Positions 6,728 to 12,314 of a DNA stretch of 12,314 nucleotides are shown in pieces; the stretch's first letter is position 1; the number at the start of each line of letters is the position of its first letter. Source of the DNA: Streptomyces sp. MUM 178J (GTDB taxonomy: Bacteria > Actinomycetota > Actinomycetes > Streptomycetales > Streptomycetaceae); assembly GCF_022414575.1 (NCBI RefSeq), contig NZ_JADWYQ010000084.1:1-12314 (forward strand). Reading direction: 5' to 3'. The position numbers and the translations under genes are program-made. The notes beneath the pieces are model-generated. The model searched no databases. It saw only the letters and a program-made list of their open reading frames with translations, and was not told the origin of the DNA.

Positions 6728-7609
6728 ATGACATCCAGCCACGGCAAATACGCCGACTTCGAAGGCCTGCGCGCCCAGGCGATCACCCTGCGCCGCGAGG
6801 GCCTCAGCCGCCGCCAGATCCGCGACCGACTGCACATCGACAACAACGACATCCTGAACCGACTGCTGGAGGGAGAGCCTCCACCGGAGTGGACGAAGCG
6901 CCCCAACGCGAAGGACGACCTGCGGGACAAGGCACGGGACTTAAGGCTCAAGGGGATGACCTACGACCAGATCCAGCTGGAGCTGGGCTGCTCGAAGAGT
7001 TCGATCTCACTGTGGGTGCGGGACCTGCCGAAGCCGCCGCGCCGAGACCCCTCGGAACAGGCCAAGCTGGCGGCACGCAAACGGTGGGAACACGAGCGGG
7101 CGGTCCGCGACGCGGAGCGCCAGGCGACGAAGGAATCGGCGCGCGAGGCGATCGGCCGACTGTCGGACAGGGAGCTCCTTCTACTCGGGGTCGGGCTGTA
7201 CTGGTCCGAGGGATCGAAGAGCAAGCCCCACCGCTTGGACGAGAGCGTGGTCTTCATCAACAGCGATCCTGACATGATCCACGTCTACCTCAGATGGCTG
7301 ACCCTGCTTGAGGTGGAGCCCGAGAGGCTGCGCTTCCGTGTCATGATCCACGAGTCTGCGGAGGTAGCAGCCGCCGAGAAGTACTGGGCGGACCTCGTGG
7401 GCATCGACGTATCCGAACTCTCGAAGACGACGCTGAAGAGGCACAACCCCAAGACCGTCCGACAGAACACGGGACCGGCCTACCGGGGTTGCCTGGTCGT
7501 CCGCGTGCTTGGCTGTACCGACCTCTACCGTCGCATCGAGGGATGGTGGTGCGGGATAGTCGAAGCAGCCCACGGGACCAAAGCGGGCAACGCCTCCGGT
7601 ATGGTCTGA
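6728..7609 (+). CDS. Two-HTH protein with LAGLIDADG-like C-terminal domain
   Basis: The protein has 293 residues, starting at ATG 6728 with only a weak upstream ribosome site. Two helix-turn-helix motifs, residues 15-47 (REGLSRRQIRDRLHIDNNDI) and 67-99 (KGMTYDQIQLELGCSKSSIS), resemble those of terminase small subunits and resolvases. A charged helix (108-142) follows, then a domain starting LLLLGVGLYWSEGSKS (151-165). It continues with FINSDPDMIHVYLRWL, RFRVMIHES, KYWADLVGI and a C-terminal VVRVLGCTDLYRRIEGWW. The hydrophobic helix ending in acidic-Gly, followed by SNSD-like and two-strand elements, resembles the homing-endonuclease (LAGLIDADG) fold in single-copy form. This is my inference; nuclease activity is unproven. 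Leu72 is encoded by TTA (6941-6943), the rare codon read by bldA tRNA. Base composition is lower in G+C than the neighbours. It could equally be a DNA-binding regulator of a mobile element. The stop lies 7 bases before tRNA-Gln. Confidence 0.8.
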   Translation: MTSSHGKYADFEGLRAQAITLRREGLSRRQIRDRLHIDNNDILNRLLEGEPPPEWTKRPNAKDDLRDKARDLRLKGMTYDQIQLELGCSKSSISLWVRDLPKPPRRDPSEQAKLAARKRWEHERAVRDAERQATKESAREAIGRLSDRELLLLGVGLYWSEGSKSKPHRLDESVVFINSDPDMIHVYLRWLTLLEVEPERLRFRVMIHESAEVAAAEKYWADLVGIDVSELSKTTLKRHNPKTVRQNTGPAYRGCLVVRVLGCTDLYRRIEGWWCGIVEAAHGTKAGNASGMV

Positions 7610-7616
7610 CGAGTGA

Positions 7617-7688
7617 TCCGCCGTGGGGTAACGGTAGCCCGCAGGCCTTTGAAGCCTTGTAGTGCTGGTTCGAATCCAGCCGGCGGAG
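7617..7688 (+). tRNA. tRNA-Gln (anticodon TTG)
   Basis: This is a 72-nt cloverleaf. The acceptor stem TCCGCCG (7617-7623) pairs with CGGCGGA (7681-7687), with discriminator G7688. The D stem is GGGT / GCCC with GG in the loop. The anticodon stem CAGGC / GCCTT has loop CTTTGAA, giving anticodon TTG (7649-7651). The T arm is GCTGG-TTCGAAT-CCAGC (7664-7680). The outermost anticodon-stem pair (27:43) is a C:T mismatch. The gene encodes CC but not the full CCA after the discriminator. The promoter must overlap the end of the upstream coding sequence; TATGGT at 7600-7605 is a possible -10. Confidence 0.92.
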
Positions 7689-7798
7689 CCCTCTCGTCGG
7701 AGCCAGTCCCCCTCCCCGTCGGGACCCGTCCGCATTTCCCGGATCAAACCCCCCGGTATCCTTCGGATGTCCATCACCCGAAGCCGAAGGGCATTCCC

Positions 7799-9247
7799 GT
7801 GAGCGCCAACCGCCCGGCCGCCGTCGTCGTACTCGCAGCGGGTGAGGGCACCCGCATGAAGTCCAGGACTCCCAAGGTTCTGCACGAGATCTGCGGGCGT
7901 TCGCTCGTCGGGCATGTGGTGTCCGCGGCGCGCGAGCTGGAGCCCGAGGAGCTCGTCGTGGTCGTCGGGCATGCGCGCGAGCAGGTCCAGGGGCATCTCG
8001 CCGAGCACTACGCCGGAACCGGGACCGCCTTCCAGGCCGAGCAGAACGGCACGGGTCACGCCGTGCGGATGGCGCTCGAGGAGCTGGGGCGGACGCCCGA
8101 GGGGACCGTCGTGGTCGTGTGCGGCGACACCCCGCTGCTGTCCGGCGCGACGCTGGGCGCGCTCGCCGAGGCGCACGCCTCCGACGGAAACGCCGTGACC
8201 GTGCTGACGGCCGAGGTGCCGGACGCCACGGGGTACGGGCGCATCGTGCGCGACCCCGCGACCGGCGCGGTGACCGCGATCGTGGAGCACAAGGACGCGA
8301 CCGAGGAGCAGCGGGCGGTCCGGGAGATCAATTCCGGGGTGTTCGCGTTCGACGGGCGGCTGCTGGCGGACGCGCTGGGGAAGGTGAGCACGGACAACAG
8401 CCAGGGTGAGGAGTACCTCACCGATGTGCTGGGGATTCTGCGCGAGGCCGGGCACCGGGTGGGGGCGTCCCTGGCGGGCGACCACCGGGAGATCCTGGGG
8501 ATCAACAACCGGGTGCAGCTCGCGGAGGCACGCCGGCTGTTCAATGAGCGGCTGCTGCACGAGGCGATGCTGGCGGGGGTCACGGTGGTGGACCCGGCGT
8601 CGGTGCAGCTCGATGTCACGGTGACGTTCGAGCAGGACGCGGTGGTGCACCCGGGGACGCAGTTGCTGGGGTCCACGCATCTGGCGGAGGGCGCCGAGGT
8701 GGGGCCGAACACCCGGCTGAAGGACACCTCGGTGGGTGCGGGTGCACGCGTGGACAACACGGTGTCGGACGGCGCGGTGATCGGCGAGGGGGCCCTGGTG
8801 GGTCCGTTCGCGTATCTGCGGCCGGGCACCCGGCTGGGTGTGCGTTCAAAGGCGGGCGCCTATGTCGAGATGAAGAACGCGTCGATCGGCGAGGGCACGA
8901 AGGTGCCGCATCTGTCGTATGTGGGCGACGCGACGATCGGCGAATACTCGAATATCGGTGCGGCCAGCGTCTTTGTGAATTACGACGGTCAGGCCAAGCA
9001 CCACACGACGATCGGTTCGCACTGTCGTACCGGTTCGGACAATATGTTTGTGGCCCCTGTCACGGTCGGGGACGGGGCGTACACCGCCGCGGGTTCCGTG
9101 ATCACAAAGGATGTGCCGCCGGGATCGCTGGCCGTCGCCCGTGGCCAGCAGCGGAATATCGAGGGCTGGGTGGCCCGTAAGCGGCCGGGCAGCGCTGCCG
9201 CCGAGGCGGCGGCAGCGGCAACGGAACGGGTCAGCGACGGGAACTGA
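7799..9247 (+). CDS. glmU: Bifunctional UDP-N-acetylglucosamine pyrophosphorylase / glucosamine-1-phosphate N-acetyltransferase GlmU
   Basis: The protein has 482 residues, starting at GTG 7799 with GAAGGG 7 bases upstream; the frame stays open back into the tRNA, which is not coding. GlmU acetylates glucosamine-1-phosphate and then couples it to UTP, giving UDP-GlcNAc for peptidoglycan. The N-terminal nucleotidyltransferase has LAAGEGTRMKSRTPK (12-26) and the metal-binding Asp in CGDTPLL (D110), followed by QNGTGHA. The C-terminal left-handed beta helix (about 270-460) is made of hexapeptide turns such as GAGARV, GEGALV and GEGTKV. The acetyltransferase catalytic His is H371 in VPHLSYVGD, followed by NYDG and the GSD / APVTVG region. 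The length matches the long actinobacterial form, ending in an Ala-rich tail. It follows tRNA-Gln and precedes prsA by 109 bp in the same direction, so co-transcription is likely. Confidence 0.98.
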   Translation: MSANRPAAVVVLAAGEGTRMKSRTPKVLHEICGRSLVGHVVSAARELEPEELVVVVGHAREQVQGHLAEHYAGTGTAFQAEQNGTGHAVRMALEELGRTPEGTVVVVCGDTPLLSGATLGALAEAHASDGNAVTVLTAEVPDATGYGRIVRDPATGAVTAIVEHKDATEEQRAVREINSGVFAFDGRLLADALGKVSTDNSQGEEYLTDVLGILREAGHRVGASLAGDHREILGINNRVQLAEARRLFNERLLHEAMLAGVTVVDPASVQLDVTVTFEQDAVVHPGTQLLGSTHLAEGAEVGPNTRLKDTSVGAGARVDNTVSDGAVIGEGALVGPFAYLRPGTRLGVRSKAGAYVEMKNASIGEGTKVPHLSYVGDATIGEYSNIGAASVFVNYDGQAKHHTTIGSHCRTGSDNMFVAPVTVGDGAYTAAGSVITKDVPPGSLAVARGQQRNIEGWVARKRPGSAAAEAAAAATERVSDGN

Positions 9248-9356
9248 CCGGAAACAGGTGCGCCGATCTCGGCGTACCGTGATACGTGCACACTATTTCG
9301 GCTGGCTCGCGCCGAGGACTCTCGCGGCCAGGGATCACGTCTGAGGAGACAGTGCT

Positions 9357-10334
9357 GTGACCGGGATCAAGACGACCGGCGAGAAGAAGCTGATGCTCTT
9401 CTCCGGCCGCGCCCACCCCGAGCTGGCCGAGGAGGTTGCGCACCAGCTGGGCGTCGGCCTCGTGCCGACCAAGGCCTTCGACTTCGCCAACGGCGAGATC
9501 TACGTCCGGTTCCAGGAGTCCGCGCGTGGTGCGGACTGCTTCCTGATGCAGAGCCACACGGCGCCCATCAATAAATGGATCATGGAGCAGCTGATCATGA
9601 TCGATGCTCTGAAGCGGGCCTCCGCGCGGAGCATCACCGTGATCATCCCTTCCTACGGCTACGCCCGTCAGGACAAGAAGCACCGCGGCCGTGAGCCGAT
9701 CTCGGCGCGGCTGATCGCGGATCTGCTGAAGTGCTCGGGTGCGGACCGGATCCTCACGGTGGATCTGCACACGGACCAGATCCAGGGCTTCTTCGACGGC
9801 CCGGTGGACCACCTGTCCGCGCTGCCGGTGCTCGCCGACTACGTGGGCGCGAAGGTCGACCGGGACAAGCTGACGGTGGTCTCGCCGGACGCGGGCCGCG
9901 TCCGGGTGGCGGACCGCTGGTGCGACCGGCTGGACGCCCCGCTGGCGATCGTGCACAAGCGCCGTGACAAGGACGTGGCCAACCAGGTGACGGTGCACGA
10001 GGTCGTCGGTGAGGTCGAGGGCCGGGTGTGTGTGCTGGTCGACGACATGATCGACACGGGTGGCACGATCTGCGCCGCGGCGGAGGCGCTGTTCGCACAC
10101 GGTGCGGAGGACGTGATCGTGACGGCGACGCACGGCATCCTGTCCGGGCCGGCCGCTGACCGGTTGAAGAACTCCAAGGTCAGCGAGTTCGTGCTGACGA
10201 ACACCCTGCCGACGCCGGGCGAGCTGGAGCTGGACAAGATCACCGTCCTGTCGATCGCTCCGACGATCGCCCGCGCGGTGCGCGAGGTGTTCGAGGACGG
10301 CTCGGTGACCAGCCTCTTCGAGGAGCAGGCGTGA
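9357..10334 (+). CDS. prsA: Ribose-phosphate pyrophosphokinase (PRPP synthetase)
   Basis: The protein has 325 residues, starting at GTG 9357 with GAGGAG 7 bases upstream. It makes PRPP from ribose-5-phosphate and ATP, feeding purine, pyrimidine, His, Trp and NAD synthesis in the cytoplasm. Visible signatures are FANGEIYVRFQESARG (43-58), where Asn replaces the more common Asp of FSDGE; the ATP-loop segment PSYGYARQDKKHRGREPIS (98-116); VDLHTDQIQGFF (135-146) with the metal-binding His; and the PRPP-binding loop VLVDDMIDTGGT (226-237). Length and motif order match class I enzymes. It is followed by a hairpin terminator, so the transcript (probably glmU-prsA) likely ends here. The symbol prs is also used. 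Confidence 0.98.
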   Translation: MTGIKTTGEKKLMLFSGRAHPELAEEVAHQLGVGLVPTKAFDFANGEIYVRFQESARGADCFLMQSHTAPINKWIMEQLIMIDALKRASARSITVIIPSYGYARQDKKHRGREPISARLIADLLKCSGADRILTVDLHTDQIQGFFDGPVDHLSALPVLADYVGAKVDRDKLTVVSPDAGRVRVADRWCDRLDAPLAIVHKRRDKDVANQVTVHEVVGEVEGRVCVLVDDMIDTGGTICAAAEALFAHGAEDVIVTATHGILSGPAADRLKNSKVSEFVLTNTLPTPGELELDKITVLSIAPTIARAVREVFEDGSVTSLFEEQA

Positions 10335-10348
10335 TCGCCGTCTGCGTC

Positions 10349-10384
10349 TGACAGAACTGACAGAACTGACAGAACTGACAGAGC
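10349..10384. repeat. 9-bp tandem repeats (TGACAGAAC, four units)
   Basis: Three exact copies of TGACAGAAC at 10349-10375 are followed by a one-base variant TGACAGAGC at 10376-10384. They lie 14 bp after the prsA stop and just before the terminator. It looks like a slippage-type minisatellite. Confidence 0.95.
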
Positions 10385-10404
10385 AGACACAGCAGGCAGA
10401 GCGA

Positions 10405-10444
10405 GAAGGGCCGTTTCGGGCGGGTGCGCCTGGGACGGCCCTTC
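10405..10444 (+). terminator. Hairpin terminator after prsA
   Basis: GAAGGGCCGT (10405-10414) pairs perfectly with ACGGCCCTTC (10435-10444) around a 20-nt G-rich loop. It lies 70 bp after the prsA stop. No long T-run follows, as is usual in high-G+C actinobacteria. Confidence 0.75.
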
Positions 10445-10446
10445 GC

Positions 10447-10473
10447 CGTTTCGGGCTGCCGCGGCCCGAAACG
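10447..10473 (+). terminator. Second strong hairpin after prsA
   Basis: CGTTTCGGGC (10447-10456) pairs perfectly with GCCCGAAACG (10464-10473) around a 7-nt loop. The same 10-mer CGTTTCGGGC also occurs at 10412-10421, inside the first hairpin, so the right arm has two possible partners. It may act as a back-up terminator or part of a switch. Confidence 0.6.
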
Positions 10474-10519
10474 TGTCCGCCCGCGGTGCGTCCGCCGGGC
10501 AGCGCCTCCCCCGCGGTGC

Positions 10520-10543
10520 GGGACGCCGCCCGGGCGGCGTCCC
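10520..10543. repeat. Perfect 24-bp palindrome upstream of rplY
   Basis: Each 12-base half (GGGACGCCGCCC / GGGCGGCGTCCC) is the reverse complement of the other without a spacer. It lies about 45 bp before the likely -35 of rplY. It could be a protein-binding site or a third terminator hairpin. A direct repeat CCGCGGTGCG (10481-10490 and 10511-10520) lies beside it. The rest of the 408-bp gap 10335-10742 is otherwise non-coding leader. Confidence 0.7.
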
Positions 10544-10587
10544 GGGGTCGGCAGGGCGCCCGGGCAGAGGCGGCCCGTTGATCGACT

Positions 10588-10616
10588 TTGGGTGCCGTTC
10601 GGGGCGCGGGTAGACT
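10588..10616 (+). promoter_or_regulatory. Candidate rplY promoter (TTGGGT-N17-TAGACT)
   Basis: TTGGGT (10588-10593) and TAGACT (10611-10616) are separated by 17 bp, close to the main vegetative (HrdB-type) pattern, with a good -10 and a poor -35. Transcription would give a leader of about 120 nt. GGGTAG overlaps the -10, so a stress sigma factor of the SigB group is a weak alternative. Confidence 0.45.
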
Positions 10617-10742
10617 GGCGAGGTTGCTCGGCGAGGGAGGCCGCATCCTGATCGGTGCGGCGGTCCGTTATCGACGCGCTCTTCGTAGCAGGCCAGTCGT
10701 GGCCGGGTGACCGCCACCAGTCTCTGCATACGAGGAGTGCTT

Positions 10743-11333
10743 ATGTCCGAGGTGAAGCTCACCGCCCAGCTCCGTACCGAGTTCGGCAAGGGCGCTGCCC
10801 GCCGTGTCCGCCGCGAGGACAAGGTTCCCGGCGTGCTGTACGGCCACGGCTCCCAGCCGGTGCACATCAAGCTCGAAGGCCACGCCCTGATGATGGCTCT
10901 GAAGACCCCGAACGTCCTGATCAGCCTGGACATCGAGGGCAAGCAGGAGCTGGCGATCCCGAAGGACGTGCAGCGCGACCCGCTGAAGGGCTTCCTGGAG
11001 CACGTCGACCTGCTGCTGGTCAAGCGCGGCGAGAAGGTCACGGTCGAGGTCCCGGTCCACGCCGAGGGCGAGCTGGCCCCGGGCGGCAACCTGCTGGAGC
11101 ACGTGCTGAACGCGCTGCCGGTCGACGCCGAGGCCACCCACATCCCCGAGTCGGTCTCCGTCTCCGTCGCGGGTCTTGAGGCCGGCGCCTCCGTCCTCGC
11201 CAAGGACATCACGCTGCCGAACGGCGTGAGCCTGGCCGTCGAGGAGGACGCGGTGGTCCTGCAGGTTCTGGCCGCGCAGGCCGAGGAGCCGGCCGCGGGC
11301 GAGGGTGAGGGCGAAGAGGCCGCCGAGGCCTGA
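10743..11333 (+). CDS. rplY: 50S ribosomal protein L25 / general stress protein Ctc (bL25)
   Basis: The protein has 196 residues. ATG 10743 is preceded by GAGGAG (10732-10737) at 5 bases; an upstream ATG-like frame start in the leader is not used. It binds 5S rRNA in the large ribosomal subunit. The N-terminal L25 domain begins [20 protein letters not shown] (6-25) and has the VPGVLYGHG motif (28-36). The C-terminal TL5/Ctc domain (about 98-180) includes [11 protein letters not shown] and ends in LQVLA. An acidic tail of Glu/Ala/Gly (181-196) follows. This is the two-domain Ctc form rather than the short E. coli L25. It has its own promoter candidate and is followed by a hairpin before pth. 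Confidence 0.97.
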   Translation: MSEVKLTAQLRTEFGKGAARRVRREDKVPGVLYGHGSQPVHIKLEGHALMMALKTPNVLISLDIEGKQELAIPKDVQRDPLKGFLEHVDLLLVKRGEKVTVEVPVHAEGELAPGGNLLEHVLNALPVDAEATHIPESVSVSVAGLEAGASVLAKDITLPNGVSLAVEEDAVVLQVLAAQAEEPAAGEGEGEEAAEA

Positions 11334-11350
11334 GCCGTACGCTCTGCTTG

Positions 11351-11382
11351 ACGGGGTGGCGGGCTGCGGCCCACCACCCCGT
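11351..11382 (+). terminator. Hairpin between rplY and pth
   Basis: ACGGGGTGG (11351-11359) pairs with CCACCCCGT (11374-11382). An inner GGGC / GCCC stem closes a TGCG tetraloop, with one C:A mismatch between the two stems, and TCCCTTT follows. It is 18 bp after the rplY stop and 33 bp before the pth start. It may terminate fully, or attenuate read-through into pth. Confidence 0.75.
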
Positions 11383-11415
11383 TCCCTTTGCGACCTGAGG
11401 AGATGTGAGAGGCAG

Positions 11416-12012
11416 ATGACGACGGACGCAGCCGCCCCGTGGCTGATCGTGGGGCTCGGCAATCCGGGTCCCGGCTATGCGGGCAACCGCCACAATGTGG
11501 GCTTCATGGTCGTCGACCTGCTCGCCGAGCGCATCGGCGGCTCCTTCAAGCGGGCGCAGAAGGCACAGGCTCAGGTGCTGGAGGGCCGGATCGGCGCTCC
11601 GGGCCCCGCGAGCCGCCGGGTGGTCCTGGCCAAGCCCATGTCGTACATGAATCTGTCCGGCGGGCCGGTCACGGCTCTGCGGGACTTCTACAAGCTGCCG
11701 ACGGCGAACATCGTGGCCGTCCACGACGAGTTGGACATCGACTACGGCACGCTGCGGCTGAAGCTGGGCGGCGGCGACAACGGCCACAACGGCCTGAAGT
11801 CGTTGACGAAGGCGATGGGACCCGACTACCACCGGCTGCGGTTCGGGATCGGCCGTCCGCCGGGGCGTATGCAGGTGGCGGACTTTGTGCTGAAGGACTT
11901 CTCGTCGGCGGAGCGCAAGGAGTTGGACTACTTCGTGGACCGCGCGGCCGACGGGGTGGAGTCTCTGGTGTCGGAGGGGCTGGAGCGGGCGCAGAGCGCA
12001 TACAACTCGTGA
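11416..12012 (+). CDS. pth: Peptidyl-tRNA hydrolase
   Basis: The protein has 198 residues, with ATG at 11416 after GAGAGG a few bases upstream. It releases tRNA from peptidyl-tRNAs that drop off ribosomes. Active-site residues of the family are present: N16 in [10 protein letters not shown] (12-21), catalytic H26 in NRHNVGF, N79 in [14 protein letters not shown]104 in VHDELD (102-107), and N125 in [23 protein letters not shown] (142-151) is also typical. Length matches bacterial Pth. It follows rplY closely, the common pairing in bacteria, linking two translation functions. Confidence 0.98.
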   Translation: MTTDAAAPWLIVGLGNPGPGYAGNRHNVGFMVVDLLAERIGGSFKRAQKAQAQVLEGRIGAPGPASRRVVLAKPMSYMNLSGGPVTALRDFYKLPTANIVAVHDELDIDYGTLRLKLGGGDNGHNGLKSLTKAMGPDYHRLRFGIGRPPGRMQVADFVLKDFSSAERKELDYFVDRAADGVESLVSEGLERAQSAYNS

Positions 12013-12100
12013 CCGGCGACGCGTACAACTGGTGACAACTCCGGTCAAGCCGTCGGCGGAGTTTGACCCAACGCGGTCGGGTGTCCAAGGATCGCGCCCC

Positions 12101-12314
12101 ATGAAGCGTGCACGTGCCTCGAAGCGGAATGATGCGCTCCTGTACGCCCAGCGGGCGGCGATGGGCTTGGTGGCCGCGCTGCTGCTGGCGGCCGGCTTCT
12201 GGTCGTCGTGGAGCACGGCACAGCATGTGATCCTGTCCAAGGGCCGCGAGCACGGCACGCTCACCGTCACCGGCTGCTCCACAGACGTCTGCACCGGCCG
12301 GTACGCCCCGGACG
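12101..12314 (+). CDS. Small membrane-anchored protein, unknown function (partial)
   Basis: ATG 12101, with AAGGA about 10 bases upstream, opens a frame of 71 residues that continues past the right edge. A basic N-terminus (MKRARASKRND) precedes one hydrophobic segment at about 18-40. Then comes an outside-facing part with two Cys (C59, C64) that could pair. This suggests a single-pass type II membrane protein. The family has no function I recognise. It is codirectional with pth, 88 bp downstream. Confidence 0.8.
   Translation, partial: MKRARASKRNDALLYAQRAAMGLVAALLLAAGFWSSWSTAQHVILSKGREHGTLTVTGCSTDVCTGRYAPD

Noticed and set aside
6728..7688. An integrated element with att sites at tRNA-Gln
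   Set aside because: No integrase with catalytic motifs and no second copy of the tRNA 3' end were seen in the window.
7613..7798. A 62-residue N-terminal extension of GlmU
   Set aside because: It would translate the tRNA gene; GlmU homology starts at the GTG at 7799.
7181..8680. A 499-codon open frame on the - strand crossing the tRNA and glmU
   Set aside because: It overlaps the tRNA, the HTH gene and glmU, all of which have clear support.
9839..11377. A 512-codon open frame on the - strand
   Set aside because: Antisense to prsA and rplY and spans their intergenic terminators.

Overview
The window looks like chromosomal DNA of a Streptomyces or a close relative. It has very high G+C, strong G/C preference at third codon positions, long antisense shadow ORFs, a single TTA codon in a low-G+C gene, and the housekeeping order tRNA-Gln / glmU / prsA / rplY / pth, which I recall as typical of streptomycetes.

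Left part (1-4933): a toxin/immunity-type island transcribed divergently from about 3664-3911. Leftward lie a 327-residue protein that joins a WHH (HNH/Endo VII-like) nuclease module to a SUKH (SMI1/KNR4) immunity domain, then a very large protein with an N-terminal Imm35/YrhB-like domain, a long low-complexity and Pro-rich linker, and a C-terminal zinc nucleic-acid deaminase domain (truncated by the window edge). Rightward lie a YwqJ-type deaminase (CPE ... PCRSC) and a SUKH-3 immunity protein. The four genes carry three nucleic-acid-attacking folds and three immunity-type domains, with no secretion or trafficking module visible.

Middle (4934-7609): a G+C-rich 40-bp tandem array sits between converging genes. 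Next is a leftward HisKA_3 sensor kinase without a response regulator in view, and then a rightward lower-G+C gene with two helix-turn-helix motifs, a LAGLIDADG-like C-terminal domain and a TTA (bldA-dependent) codon. That gene stops 7 bases before tRNA-Gln(TTG).

Right part (7617-12314): a core block with tRNA-Gln, glmU (UDP-GlcNAc for cell wall), prsA (PRPP for nucleotides, His and Trp), rplY (ribosomal protein bL25/Ctc), pth (peptidyl-tRNA hydrolase), and the start of a small membrane-anchored protein that runs off the edge. The 408-bp prsA-rplY gap is rich in structure: 9-bp tandem repeats, two strong hairpins that can form alternative pairings, a perfect 24-bp palindrome and a plausible rplY promoter. 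No CRISPR array, transposase or integrase was found.
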